From a virus, in IMG/VR virus record IMGVR_UViG_3300031673_000130, positions 1 through 43,611 of that record: a DNA stretch of 43,611 nucleotides; one strand, written 5' to 3'. This document shows, in pieces, positions 30,237 to 38,266 of the stretch (positions are counted from its first letter, which is position 1; each line of letters begins with the position of its first letter). The notes under the pieces are model-generated. The model saw only the letters and a list, made by a program, of their open reading frames with translations. It searched no databases and was not told the origin of the DNA. The position numbers and the translations under genes were made by a program.

Positions 30237-31556
30237 CTAGCTCCAGAGACTCGGTTCGACCAGGTCCTTTAGGACCGTGAGGCAATTCCTCTGCTCTACT
30301 CCCAGGTTGGAATAAAGCCTCAAGAACTGATCCCACTCGTCATAACCAGATCTCCAGTGCATTTGCTGATCCAAGTTCCCCCATCCGATAGCTGCCATTT
30401 CATACTTCTGAATGACTCCGGACGGCTCGAAATACATCTTGTTCGGCTGCGCCACAGGATCTACAACGATCTCTACGGATCCGTCACCCGCGGCAAAGGT
30501 TAAGGTCTCATATCCCCCCCGGAGCTTCGTGGGTGCAAACCGGACGTCCGGCATGAGGAGGTTGGCATACTTTCTGCGCTGGCCAAGACCACACCTGATG
30601 ATGTTCGCTCTCATTCCTGAAGCCGCTCGGGTCAGATCGCAGGCCTGGAGCATGAGCTCCACGGTCAGCTCTCTGTTCACGCTCGAGTTGCCAAGAACGT
30701 TTGCTTTCCACTTGGGATAGGTATCGACAACGATATTCTCAAACGTAGCTATGAGAGTTCCATCATCGTAAATGCCGTCAAGACCGCAGATCTCGTAGGA
30801 GTCGTTGGTTGTTGCATGACTGGCCGCTCGGGTACCCATCTTGACCATATACGCACCGGTAGGAACTGCCTCGGCGACTATAGTATAGCCGGCAAAGGTG
30901 CTGTTCGGGTGGTTGGTCTTGTAGGTCCCATCGTTGAACTCCATTTCCATTGCTTTGGTTGAAGGGTTGATGCTGGAGATCCTCGAGGCCACTGAGGACT
31001 GATCCACAGCGGTACTATCGAAGAAATCAACCAGCATTCCCTCCTGGGCATACATAACCCCCCTGTCGTTGTCGCAGGTGACTGTCCAGGTGGTTGCCGA
31101 TGTGGTGAGCGTATCTGACGCAGCTGAGAGAGTCCCGATCAAGCCGAATCCGTCACCCCAGGTCTGTCTATTCAGATCCACAATCATGCTCTGATAGATG
31201 TCGTCTACCGCATCGGCCAGGCCATCCACAAACGCGGCCATATCTCCCTTAGCCGCTTCGATCATGGGGCCTGTCATGCGGATAACGCCATAGATATACT
31301 TGGGACTGATCCGGCCTTTGTCGTACTTCCCAACCAAAGGATCCGGGAGCTTCTGGCTTTCGCCGCGGGCTCCGGTACCTTGCGCCCTTGCATATCGGAT
31401 AGAGAACTCATATCCCAGGCCTTTAGGCTGTCTTTCGCTCTTCGGGAACTGGTGATATGTGAGAGTCTCATCCTTGAACTGATTCGTGATCCCTTTGCCG
31501 TAAACCAGCTTCAGGGTGTCCGCTATTGCGGTTAAGTCGTGATAATCAATAGTCAT
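30237..31556 (-). CDS. Major capsid protein, HK97-fold-like (439 aa)
   Basis: The start at 31556 follows GGAGGATTAAACC. The N-terminal arm (IADTLKLVYGKGITNQFKDE), an early basic loop (GARGESQKLPDPLVGKY), a helix (PMIEAAKGDMAAFVDGL) and a long beta-rich insert are followed by TRAASGMRANIIRCGLGQRR and a C-terminal GNLDQQMHWRSGYDEWDQF. Size and order (portal, scaffold-like protein, then this gene) identify it as the coat protein. It lacks an obvious cleavage site or protease gene, so assembly likely depends on the separate scaffold. Confidence 0.8.
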   Translation of the reverse strand: MTIDYHDLTAIADTLKLVYGKGITNQFKDETLTYHQFPKSERQPKGLGYEFSIRYARAQGTGARGESQKLPDPLVGKYDKGRISPKYIYGVIRMTGPMIEAAKGDMAAFVDGLADAVDDIYQSMIVDLNRQTWGDGFGLIGTLSAASDTLTTSATTWTVTCDNDRGVMYAQEGMLVDFFDSTAVDQSSVASRISSINPSTKAMEMEFNDGTYKTNHPNSTFAGYTIVAEAVPTGAYMVKMGTRAASHATTNDSYEICGLDGIYDDGTLIATFENIVVDTYPKWKANVLGNSSVNRELTVELMLQACDLTRAASGMRANIIRCGLGQRRKYANLLMPDVRFAPTKLRGGYETLTFAAGDGSVEIVVDPVAQPNKMYFEPSGVIQKYEMAAIGWGNLDQQMHWRSGYDEWDQFLRLYSNLGVEQRNCLTVLKDLVEPSLWS

Positions 31557-31585
31557 TGGTTTAATCCTCCGCAATGAGCGAGAGG

Positions 31586-32425
31586 TTACTTCTTGCCTAT
31601 AATCGCTTTCATAGATTCGAGAAATAGGGCTCTGGACTGCTTCAGATTCTTAGGTCCTTCCTCTGGAATAATGGGAGAAATATGCTCCGCAGGTGAAATG
31701 TCAATCAACTTGAGTTTCCCGGCCTTATAATCCTTGAGAATTGTCTGGACGAGTCCCTGGAACTCTTTCACCCCATCCTTGGCCAACTTCCGGACTGCAA
31801 TCTTGTCCGTGATGTCAACGTCATTGTAAGGGTTGTCGACTCCCAGGGCCTTTCTCAGGTATTGCTTTAAAGCCGGTGTGAACTCTTTCGCTTCACCATC
31901 CAGGACCATATCTACGGCAGACGTATAAGCCTCGACTGCCTTCTGAGCTTCCTTTACGGCCTTGTCAGCTTCTTCTCTGGCCGTTAGCTTCTGACGTTCC
32001 AGATTCTTTTCTTTCTCAAGCCTGGCAATGGTTTCCTCTGGCTCTTCACTAGCTCGTTGCTTCTTTTCCTCCACCTCTGCCCAATACGCATGAATCTTCT
32101 GGAGCTCCTGGGAATGTTCCAGGAGCTCGTCAACTTCCGTATCTCCCAGTTTCTCCCGGATCTCCTTGCTCGAGGTTAAGAACTCGTCAAGGTGATCAAG
32201 GGAGTCTATCCCGGTTTTCTCCAGGAGTTCATTGACGGCCTTTTCAGTCGTCCTAGCGCTTTTCCATCGTGGGTCAGAATCAAATGGAGGTGGTTTTGTC
32301 AAATCAGGAGTAAGCGACACTCCGCCATCTGCGCTTTGATCTCCGGGTGGGGAGCCCGGATCTTGCCCCGGTGTTCCAGGTACCGATCCTGGATCTAGCG
32401 GTTCTTTGATTATTTCGTCTCCCAT
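31586..32425 (-). CDS. Scaffolding-like protein (279 aa)
   Basis: The ATG at 32425 has AAGGAGATACACC upstream, a very strong site. The N-terminal 70 residues are Pro/Gly/Asp-rich and disordered. Residues 95-190 are almost entirely charged helix (EVEEKKQRASEEPEETIARLEKE-like), and the C-terminus has a helix with basic residues (LKQSRALFLESMKAIIGKK). This composition, length and position just before the coat gene match phage scaffolds. Upstream, at about 32469-32497, a TTGACA-like sequence might be a weak internal promoter, but its -10 is poor. Confidence 0.75.
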   Translation of the reverse strand: MGDEIIKEPLDPGSVPGTPGQDPGSPPGDQSADGGVSLTPDLTKPPPFDSDPRWKSARTTEKAVNELLEKTGIDSLDHLDEFLTSSKEIREKLGDTEVDELLEHSQELQKIHAYWAEVEEKKQRASEEPEETIARLEKEKNLERQKLTAREEADKAVKEAQKAVEAYTSAVDMVLDGEAKEFTPALKQYLRKALGVDNPYNDVDITDKIAVRKLAKDGVKEFQGLVQTILKDYKAGKLKLIDISPAEHISPIIPEEGPKNLKQSRALFLESMKAIIGKK

Positions 32426-32503
32426 GGTGTATCTCCTTCCAGGTTGCTCGTTAATGGTCATAACTGATCGTTATTGATCATCACGGCTTAGTGTCAATGA
32501 TTG

Positions 32504-32848
32504 CTATTTAGACCTTTTCCCGAAGTCGCGAAACTTCGAGTAAGGATTGCCTCTCTCTTGCAGGCGTTGGGCTTCTTCTTCCAACTCTTGAAGTCGAGTT
32601 TTGACCGCTCTGACACCTTTCCCTATTCCAGATTTCACGGTCTGGAATGCGGTAGGTTTCTTTTTCCTCTTCTTTGTGACCGGTTTGAGGGTTTCCTTGC
32701 GATCATTGCTTGCAGCCTTTTTCTCATTGATGAAGGATTGATAATCCCGGAGGGTTGCAGGTCCTTCACCGGCCGCGGGAATATACTGTTTGTACTCCGT
32801 CACCAGGCGATCAATATCGCTTTTGGTTTTTGGATCTAGTTCAGCCAT
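32504..32848 (-). CDS. Small basic helical late protein (114 aa)
   Basis: Residues 1-50 are polar; residues 50-65 are very basic (VTKKRKKKPTAFQTVK), then a helix (VKTRLQELEEEAQRLQERG). The C-terminus ends SKFRDFGKRSK. It could bind DNA or the portal; in this position (portal to scaffold) phages often encode head-assembly helpers. The Shine-Dalgarno GAGG is 11 bases away, a little far. There is no recognised family. Confidence 0.6.
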   Translation of the reverse strand: MAELDPKTKSDIDRLVTEYKQYIPAAGEGPATLRDYQSFINEKKAASNDRKETLKPVTKKRKKKPTAFQTVKSGIGKGVRAVKTRLQELEEEAQRLQERGNPYSKFRDFGKRSK

Positions 32849-32863
32849 AATTGCATTACCTCA

Positions 32864-33085
32864 TCATTTATTTGGTCCCTTATAGTTAGAGGGGTCCCTG
32901 TGTGCCTTCTTTACCGCTCTATTGCGTCCCAGGCCCCCCATGCACCGCTGCCAGGCCTCATCCTTGCTAAACCCTTTCTTGAGATATTCGATCACACATT
33001 GATGAGCTCTCAGCGTGTGGATCCCTTTACCATCCGGAGCCGTTAAGCCGGCCTTCCTATACGCTTGTTTGATTCGCTTGCCCAC
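32864..33085 (-). CDS. Small late protein after portal (73 aa)
   Basis: A GTG at 33085 with AGGAGG upstream is chosen over a GTG at 33112 that lacks a ribosome binding site; the gene overlaps the portal end by 29 bases. The product (LTAPDGKGIHTLRAHQCVIEYLKKGFSKDEAWQRC) has one helix pair and a basic tail (AVKKAHRDPSNYKGPNK). No family is recognised. Confidence 0.55.
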   Translation of the reverse strand: MGKRIKQAYRKAGLTAPDGKGIHTLRAHQCVIEYLKKGFSKDEAWQRCMGGLGRNRAVKKAHRDPSNYKGPNK

Positions 33086-35093
33086 CTGGAGCCCCTCCTC
33101 TCGTTGTTTCACCGGCCTCGGCCTGATCTCTGGTCATTGCCATTCCACCTTGGGCCTGCATCTTTGCCTGGATAAACATGAAATGGGTGTCTGTATGTAA
33201 GAGTGTTATGGCCTGGGCTTTGGTAGTAAGTTTGCCGAATTCAGGACTGACAATGAATTTGCGGTGGATCTCGAAATGAATGATATGATCGTCATACTTG
33301 AAAAGCGGATCGTCATTTTGACGCTCTTGCAGGATACTTGCCGGGTTTTCTGGATCCGCTTTGAGAACGAGAATTCCCTCAACGTCCCCCATCTTAAGCC
33401 GGGTATTTTCGAGTTCTGCTCTTTTCACGTCCGGGGAAGTCTTGTCTTTGAATCCTGACAGACCAACTCTTCTGAGGATCTCCATTCTCGTATCCACATC
33501 GTTCTGAAGATCCGGGAAAAGGCCTTGTTCGATCAGATTGATAATTGTTTGCGTCTTGCCGGCCTTTGTGGATCCCACACCTGAATCTAACTCGAGTCGA
33601 ACGTCTGTATTGCCTCTCAGCTGTGCGGCTCTAAAGGCCTTGACCTGGACATCGGAGCCTAGATTTCCGGTCTTGATCATTCTCTCTTCTGTGAAGAGAA
33701 GGGATGCCAGAATAAGGCGCTTTCTGTAAACGCGCTGATAGCTGCGATAGATCCGGGCGATATCGGGTCCATGGCCGGCCTCAGCTGCTTCCTTGAGGAT
33801 ATCGACCATGATCCCGGAGGCTCTTGCTGTGGGTGTTCTTCCCCGCAGGATATTCTTGGGATCCCCGGAGAGATCCTGGATTGTCTCGCGGTGTATGGAG
33901 CGTTCCTTGATCACCTGGTCCGGTAGTGCTATCCCCTGCTGAAACTCAGGCCGGAGCCCAGCGGCCATAAGCGCGTCATATTGCAGTACAAGGAAATGAG
34001 ATCCCTGCTCACTGAGTCTCTTGATCTTGACGTCTGAGGGTGAAAGGACTCGAGTTCTTCCCAGGCCCTTGCGGTTTATGTTGAGGGATTGATCGATTTC
34101 GTTGATAGAGTTCTGAGGGGAGATAAGATCATTGACGCCTGGATCACTCCAGAACCTTCCGGGGACGTAATTGTAATGAAAGTCAGTTAGGCTATAGAAC
34201 CATTTCCCGTTTTCCGCAGGGATAGGCATTTGCTTTGCGTCAACCATGATGGTATCGCCACACTGCGCGACATAACGGCCGTCAGGGTTCGTTTTGGTAG
34301 GTTTGAACTCCGCTTCTTTGAAGACCACCAGATCCTCAGCCTTCATATTGAGAATGCGCGTCTCGAGGCCGGATCCTTTCCAGGGACTCACGTTAGCAAC
34401 CAGGTCCATGAGCATCTGCTGATAATTGATAATGGCCGGATCATCCCCTCCGCTTATCTTTTTGTGGAAGGTATCTTCAACCCACTCCCGGTACTTGAGA
34501 CTCTTCATGGCCACGTAACGTTTACGCTTCAGTCCTTCACCCAGGGGATCCACGATGATATTGAAAGGGATCCATGTCTCAGTGGCGACATCTCCTTCTG
34601 TGATCAACTTCCCGGAAGCATCAAGAAACCATTCACCTCCATCCTTCTCCGCGAAGGTTCTGAGAAAGCCGACACCACACAAGAGGACCCACAGGAGGAC
34701 TCTTTCCTTTTCATCCAGGAAGATAGCCTCATTATCCAGGTCCATTGAGGAGAGAAGATCCGCGCCTAACTCGGAAGATTCTCGGTCCTCCTCGGAGTTA
34801 CTGTTTGGCCAGACTCTAGGAACATAGTTCTTACCCAGGATCAGAGCTTTCATGCTCCGGACGTACTCCCGGATAATGTTGTCGACCGGCGTAGGTTTGA
34901 AGGGGGATCTCCGCGTCTTCTTACGGAAAACGTTCAAAGATACAACCCACTCGAGGTATTGTTCGCCGATGTAATAGAGGATATTGCGGTACCACACCCT
35001 TTCCATCATCTTGCGGATAGGATCCCGGCCTTCATCGAAGATGTGAGTCATTTGCCGCTGTGCGTCCCATTCGTGAAAGTATTTATCTGCCAT
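33057..35093 (-). CDS. Portal protein (678 aa)
   Basis: The start at 35093 follows AGAGGAATTGC. The sequence has the portal traits: an N-terminal stem (RNILYYIGEQYLEWV), VDNIIREYVRSMKALILGKN, WIPFNIIVDPLGEG, GRFWSDPGVNDLISPQNSINE and a long helical C-terminus (IARIYRSYQRVYRKRLILASL). Length and style match P22-type portals of short-tailed phages. It forms the dodecameric DNA gate in the capsid vertex and docks terminase. Immediately upstream is the 10-bp repeat array and terminator region, so this gene begins a separate transcription unit. Confidence 0.85.
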   Translation of the reverse strand: MADKYFHEWDAQRQMTHIFDEGRDPIRKMMERVWYRNILYYIGEQYLEWVVSLNVFRKKTRRSPFKPTPVDNIIREYVRSMKALILGKNYVPRVWPNSNSEEDRESSELGADLLSSMDLDNEAIFLDEKERVLLWVLLCGVGFLRTFAEKDGGEWFLDASGKLITEGDVATETWIPFNIIVDPLGEGLKRKRYVAMKSLKYREWVEDTFHKKISGGDDPAIINYQQMLMDLVANVSPWKGSGLETRILNMKAEDLVVFKEAEFKPTKTNPDGRYVAQCGDTIMVDAKQMPIPAENGKWFYSLTDFHYNYVPGRFWSDPGVNDLISPQNSINEIDQSLNINRKGLGRTRVLSPSDVKIKRLSEQGSHFLVLQYDALMAAGLRPEFQQGIALPDQVIKERSIHRETIQDLSGDPKNILRGRTPTARASGIMVDILKEAAEAGHGPDIARIYRSYQRVYRKRLILASLLFTEERMIKTGNLGSDVQVKAFRAAQLRGNTDVRLELDSGVGSTKAGKTQTIINLIEQGLFPDLQNDVDTRMEILRRVGLSGFKDKTSPDVKRAELENTRLKMGDVEGILVLKADPENPASILQERQNDDPLFKYDDHIIHFEIHRKFIVSPEFGKLTTKAQAITLLHTDTHFMFIQAKMQAQGGMAMTRDQAEAGETTRGGAPGGQANQTSV

Positions 35094-35109
35094 TGCAATT
35101 CCTCTTCTG

Positions 35110-35179
35110 TTTGATCCGGTGTGATCCGGTCTGATACGATCTGACACGTTTTGACACGGTCTGACACCGTTTGTATGAC
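35110..35179. repeat. Seven-unit 10-bp tandem array upstream of portal
   Basis: Units TTTGATCCGG, TGTGATCCGG, TCTGATACGA, TCTGACACGT, TTTGACACGG, TCTGACACCG and TTTGTATGAC follow each other without a gap. Spacing is exactly 10 bp, one helical turn, so equal faces of DNA are presented. The array starts 17 bp upstream of the portal ATG, ahead of its ribosome binding site. It is non-coding in the minus-strand gene direction and has no known match in memory. A multi-site operator, a packaging or origin site are all possible. Confidence 0.7.
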
Positions 35180-35189
35180 AAAAGACCTT

Positions 35190-35220
35190 GCGACATTTTG
35201 TGTCGCGTACGCGACATTTC
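35190..35220. promoter_or_regulatory. 16-bp palindrome with flanking GCGACATTT repeats
   Basis: TGTCGCGTACGCGACA at 35201-35216 is a perfect palindrome. GCGACATTT appears at 35190-35198 and at 35211-35219, the second sharing the palindrome's right half. Both copies lie on the same helical face region, 21 bp apart. This is the shape of an operator for a dimeric regulator and lies in the leader of the portal transcription unit. Confidence 0.5.
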
Positions 35221-35225
35221 CTGTC

Positions 35226-35321
35226 TTTGTCCCTCCTAAATCAGGTTTTCCGTAAATATCGAGGGACAAACTGCCTCCACGTCTCTCGAAAATTACGTTT
35301 CCCTCAAATATCGGGGGACAA
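35226..35321. repeat. TTTGTCCCTC inverted and AAATATCGRGGGACAA direct repeats
   Basis: TTTGTCCCTC at 35226-35235 pairs in perfect inversion with GAGGGACAAA at 35261-35270. AAATATCGAGGGACAA at 35254-35269 recurs as AAATATCGGGGGACAA at 35306-35321, 52 bp apart. On the minus strand each direct copy reads TTGTCCC.CGATATTT. These shared elements before the portal unit suggest binding sites for a late-gene activator or repressor. Confidence 0.55.
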
Positions 35322-35325
35322 TGGC

Positions 35326-35372
35326 AAAGAAAAAGGGACATAGTGAAGGTGGGGTTCCCCACTATGCCCCTT
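35326..35372 (-). terminator. Rho-independent terminator at the end of the packaging unit
   Basis: On the minus strand the arms AAGGGGCATAGTG and CACTATGTCCCTT (35334-35372) pair over about 12 bp with one mismatch, closing a 14-base loop, and are followed by TTTTTCTTT. It lies downstream of the 72-residue gene at 35435 and would end the terminase transcript. The portal unit therefore needs its own promoter between here and 35094. Confidence 0.7.
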
Positions 35373-35434
35373 GAAAACTTCTTTGCCGATCTGCCTGGCG
35401 GTGGCCATCCTAACAGGCAGGATCTATCAATATG

Positions 35435-35653
35435 TTAGTCTACCGGGTAAACTCCTGGTTCCTCATCTGGTTCAATGGTAGCAACTTCTTTCTGCTCCAG
35501 TTCCTTTGTGTACCTGGCGTAATCGCTAAAGTCCCTGGCCATCAACCGATTGAGGAGCTTCTCCTCATTCTTTCGAGCCAGTTGTTTCTCTACCACATTT
35601 ACTATGGTCAGATAGATTACCAAGCCGCATAGGACAATGATTATTACATCCAT
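35435..35653 (-). CDS. Small N-terminally anchored protein (72 aa)
   Basis: A hydrophobic span (IIIVLCGLVIYLTIVNVV) opens the protein, followed by a charged helix (KQLARKNEEKLLNRLM) and an acidic C-terminus. It would sit in the inner membrane with a cytoplasmic tail. The ATG at 35653 has GAGGGAAGCG upstream. It is the last gene before the terminator. Functions such as membrane-bound packaging helper or exclusion protein are guesses only. Confidence 0.65.
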   Translation of the reverse strand: MDVIIIVLCGLVIYLTIVNVVEKQLARKNEEKLLNRLMARDFSDYARYTKELEQKEVATIEPDEEPGVYPVD

Positions 35654-35759
35654 TCGCTTCCCTCATCATGGTACAGTATTCTTTCCAACGTAGCTTTATT
35701 CTTTCACCTAAGATGTCATAGGTCATGCTCCCTGGTAAGCCTTGTCCGGGTTTCAGCAT
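35565..35759 (-). CDS. Small Cys-containing protein (64 aa), start uncertain
   Basis: Between the 35772 gene and the 72-residue gene, CAGGAGGG lies just before two consecutive ATGs (35762 and 35759), and a third in-frame ATG is at 35726. The product includes ILGERIKLRWKEYCTMMR and CNNHCPMRLG, then KCGRETTGS. It overlaps the 72-residue gene by 89 bases in another frame, an unusually long overlap. I include it because of the strong ribosome binding site, with low confidence. Confidence 0.35.
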   Translation of the reverse strand: MLKPGQGLPGSMTYDILGERIKLRWKEYCTMMREANGCNNHCPMRLGNLSDHSKCGRETTGSKE

Positions 35760-35771
35760 CATCCCTCCTGA

Positions 35772-36041
35772 TCATCCTTGCACTTCAAGGTGCACACAAA
35801 AACTATCCGGTTCCGCTTTCAATTTGCGAAGTTCCCTGTTCAAATCTCGAATAAGGTCCTTAAGCCCTTTTTGGAGGATCTTGATATCATCAGATTCGAC
35901 ATAAACTACATGGATAGCCGTATCTTCGCTTAATGAATGTACCCTCAGTGAGGTTAGTTTCGTTATCGTTTGCCATGAAACTCTAAACCCAGGACTTCCG
36001 TTAAAATAGACATAAATCCGTTTAGGGATAGGTATCACCAT
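35772..36041 (-). CDS. Small alpha/beta protein after terminase (89 aa)
   Basis: The ATG overlaps the terminase end (ATGGTGA), so translation is probably coupled. The sequence (IPKRIYVYFNGSPGFRVSW, then AIHVVYVESDDIKILQKGLK, LIRDLNRELRKLKAE) suggests strands followed by a charged helix. No family is recognised. It belongs to the packaging transcript. Confidence 0.65.
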   Translation of the reverse strand: MVIPIPKRIYVYFNGSPGFRVSWQTITKLTSLRVHSLSEDTAIHVVYVESDDIKILQKGLKDLIRDLNRELRKLKAEPDSFCVHLEVQG

Positions 36042-37702
36042 TGCTCTAACTCCTCATCATCACCCAGGAGTTCTCCGGTCCCCTCATCCATGAACTCCAT
36101 GAAGCCCTCGAGTTCATCCTCTTCTATTTGCTTCATGTGTTCCTTGAGAGCATCGAGCTCCTTCCAGACTGCTATCTGCGCGCCTGTGACTTCACCTTCT
36201 TTTTTTATCTTGAGCCGCGCTTGATCTATGGCCTGCTCTTCATCGAACTGGAAGAAGCGCAACGGTCTGGCCATGAAGATGTGGCAGGCCTCATCGTAAG
36301 GATGATCTTCTTGATCAGTGTCGATATCTTCAATGTTAAGATCATCCTGGCAGAGCGTAGGGATGATCCGGATAAAGTCCCGGCAAGTGTTGTAGACCTG
36401 GACCATCGGAGCGGTGCCGTCTTCAGGAATAACGAGGCGCTCCCGGAATTGCCGGATCTTAAGTTTACGATCGGGATCTCCAGGACGAAGGACAAGATCT
36501 GTGGCGCCAAGTCTCACAGTTCCGTCCTTGCAGGTGTAGCGCAATGATCTAAAGACTGTCGAGGTGGAAGGACCCTGACCTCCTCCTTGATAGTTCGGTT
36601 TCTTGCTGAAGCAATCCGGACCGGCAAAGCGGATAATGTTCTTGCGCTTGTGGATCCCCATCCGTTCCTCACGCTTGAAGATCCCCAGGCCTATAACTGA
36701 ATCTGACAAACGTAAACCCACATTCGGCGTTGTCTTGTCCCATCCGTACCACTCCGCGAATCTGTATAGGCGACCGTCCGCATCTATATGCCACCATCCG
36801 ATTGAGAACGGAGCTCCGTAACCCCAATCAAGCGTCATGTAAATAGGGGAGTACTCCGGCACCGGGAAGGGTACGCAGATATGAGGATCTCCAAAGTTGA
36901 AAGCCTGACCAACAAAGACGTCCCAGTTCCCCTCCAGCCATGCCGCACGAAGAGCAGGATCCCGGATAGATCTCAGGCGTTGCACATACTCGGGATCATT
37001 CTCGATCAGAATCTTATTGTCTTCAAGCCGGCTCTTGATGAAGACTGATACTTCTCCGGACTCAGGATCCCGGAGCACAGTCCCCGGAGGAGCCGGAGCA
37101 ATGAATCTATGTTTGATTATCGAGGACCCAGGGCCCCCAGGGTTCCCGGTCAGGAAGATATGGCAGGGTACCCCATAGGGTGAGCGATTGCAGCCTTTGA
37201 GTTTTTCGAGCAACTGTGCAATGAAGTGGAAGTTCGGCGCCTCATCGATGTCGATCTCGCAATACTGCTGGCCCTGGAAGAAATCCGCCAGATCCAACCT
37301 CATGACGGCCGTCATCATAAATTGCGCGCCATTCGAGAAGCGCACGAAATTGGTCTGCTGGTCCCCGCCGATCCGGACGGCCGGCATTCCTTGTCTGATC
37401 AGGCCATCTATCCGGAGCCGGAGTTCATTGAACTCTTTGAACTTGCGCCTGAGGATCAGGCCGTTCCAGTGGGGCCCATACTTTTCCGCTCCGCGCAGCT
37501 GTCGGCCAACGATCGTGTCAGTCTTTCCTCCACCTCGAGTACCGCCGTAAAAGATAATGGGGACCGGACACGTACCGGCAAACGCTTGAGGTCCTGGCTG
37601 AGGGATCCAGTAAGTGTTGAGATACAGATCCGCGTACTTCTCGCGGAGCGCTTGCTGCGCGCTGAGGGGTACTTTCGCTTGGATATCAGGAATAGGGTTC
37701 AT
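36035..37702 (-). CDS. terL: Large terminase subunit (555 aa)
   Basis: Residues 53-61 hold the Walker A loop GGTRGGGKT and residues 148-155 the Walker B strand CEIDIDEA, forming the packaging ATPase. The nuclease part begins near residue 289 (MTLDWGYGAPFSIGWWHID) with D292 as a probable metal ligand. The coupling region (residues 226-261) includes NDPEYV, DPALRAAWLEGNWD, echoed by the early 119-residue protein. It drives DNA into the prohead and cuts it. The start at 37702 is taken because it overlaps the preceding stop (ATGA). Length (about 500-600) is normal. Confidence 0.92.
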   Translation of the reverse strand: MNPIPDIQAKVPLSAQQALREKYADLYLNTYWIPQPGPQAFAGTCPVPIIFYGGTRGGGKTDTIVGRQLRGAEKYGPHWNGLILRRKFKEFNELRLRIDGLIRQGMPAVRIGGDQQTNFVRFSNGAQFMMTAVMRLDLADFFQGQQYCEIDIDEAPNFHFIAQLLEKLKGCNRSPYGVPCHIFLTGNPGGPGSSIIKHRFIAPAPPGTVLRDPESGEVSVFIKSRLEDNKILIENDPEYVQRLRSIRDPALRAAWLEGNWDVFVGQAFNFGDPHICVPFPVPEYSPIYMTLDWGYGAPFSIGWWHIDADGRLYRFAEWYGWDKTTPNVGLRLSDSVIGLGIFKREERMGIHKRKNIIRFAGPDCFSKKPNYQGGGQGPSTSTVFRSLRYTCKDGTVRLGATDLVLRPGDPDRKLKIRQFRERLVIPEDGTAPMVQVYNTCRDFIRIIPTLCQDDLNIEDIDTDQEDHPYDEACHIFMARPLRFFQFDEEQAIDQARLKIKKEGEVTGAQIAVWKELDALKEHMKQIEEDELEGFMEFMDEGTGELLGDDEELEQW

Positions 37703-37878
37703 TCTGATTCCTTGAATTCTCCGCACCAGTCCGGGGCATGGACAAGAGGCCATCCGTTCCCAGGAGGAAAACGCCGACAATTCCCGAAAACATAAGGGAC
37801 GATCTCTCGAGTGTCAGGGTCAATCGTGTTACCCTCTTCCCGGTTAAAAAAGTAATAGCAGCCTTCACACGTCTTCAT
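37699..37878 (-). CDS. 59-residue Cys-rich protein, paralogue of the 37865 gene
   Basis: The frame runs from ATG (37878) to TGA overlapping the terminase start. It reads CEGCYYFFNRE, GNCRRFPPGNGWPLV and PDWCGEFK. The arrangement C-x2-C, then NCRR.P, WP.V and DWCGE.K is shared with the C-terminal half of the neighbouring 133-residue protein. Four Cys could bind one metal or an iron-sulfur centre. It overlaps both neighbours by a few bases. The role is unknown; position just before terL suggests packaging. Confidence 0.75.
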   Translation of the reverse strand: MKTCEGCYYFFNREEGNTIDPDTREIVPYVFGNCRRFPPGNGWPLVHAPDWCGEFKESE

Positions 37879-38266
37879 AGTTCTCGTTTATCTTATGATC
37901 TCCGCACCAATCCCCTTCAAATACTGCTGGCCACCCGCCAAGGGTAGGTGCCTTCCTCCGACACCTACCCAAGCCTTTCATGCGTCCCTTTTTTCTCACA
38001 AAAGACATACAGGATCCACAGCGCATCTTTGCGGACCGGTGGACCCAGTTATCTTTAGAAATTTGCTTCGGTTCTTCTTGAGAAGCCTTTTCGAGTTTAA
38101 TGTCGAGCATCTTTTCGTTTATTGCTTTCTGGAGTCTTTTAAGCTCTTCCTCTTCTGTCTTCCCGGTAAGGATCTCGCGCTCGACCCTTTTCTTTTCCTC
38201 CAGGAGAGTTTCCTCGAGTTCCTTATCCAGAATTTCAATCACCTTGCTTTCATTCTGATCCGCCAT
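37865..38266 (-). CDS. Helical protein with Cys-rich C-terminal domain (133 aa)
   Basis: GGAGGAAAAGGGGG precedes the ATG. Residues 1-75 are a charged coiled coil (LEETLLEEKKRVEREILTG). Residues 80-130 hold CGSCMSFVRKKG, GRCRRKAP, GGWPAV and GDWCGDHK, the same small domain as in the next gene (59 aa). The pair looks like a tandem duplication in which one copy gained or kept a coiled coil. A metal-binding accessory to packaging is inferred from location. Confidence 0.7.
   Translation of the reverse strand: MADQNESKVIEILDKELEETLLEEKKRVEREILTGKTEEEELKRLQKAINEKMLDIKLEKASQEEPKQISKDNWVHRSAKMRCGSCMSFVRKKGRMKGLGRCRRKAPTLGGWPAVFEGDWCGDHKINENYEDV

Noticed and set aside
32469-32497. Internal promoter before the scaffold gene
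   Set aside because: TTGACA is present but the -10 (ATAACG) is poor; mentioned only in the scaffold entry.
35048-35362. A 104-residue minus-strand frame over the portal start and the repeat island
   Set aside because: It overlaps the portal N-terminus and its sequence is driven by the 10-bp array; no ribosome binding site and no protein-like pattern.
35565-35759. Strong claim for the 64-residue gene
   Set aside because: The good ribosome binding site is offset by an 89-base overlap with a better gene; kept only as low confidence.
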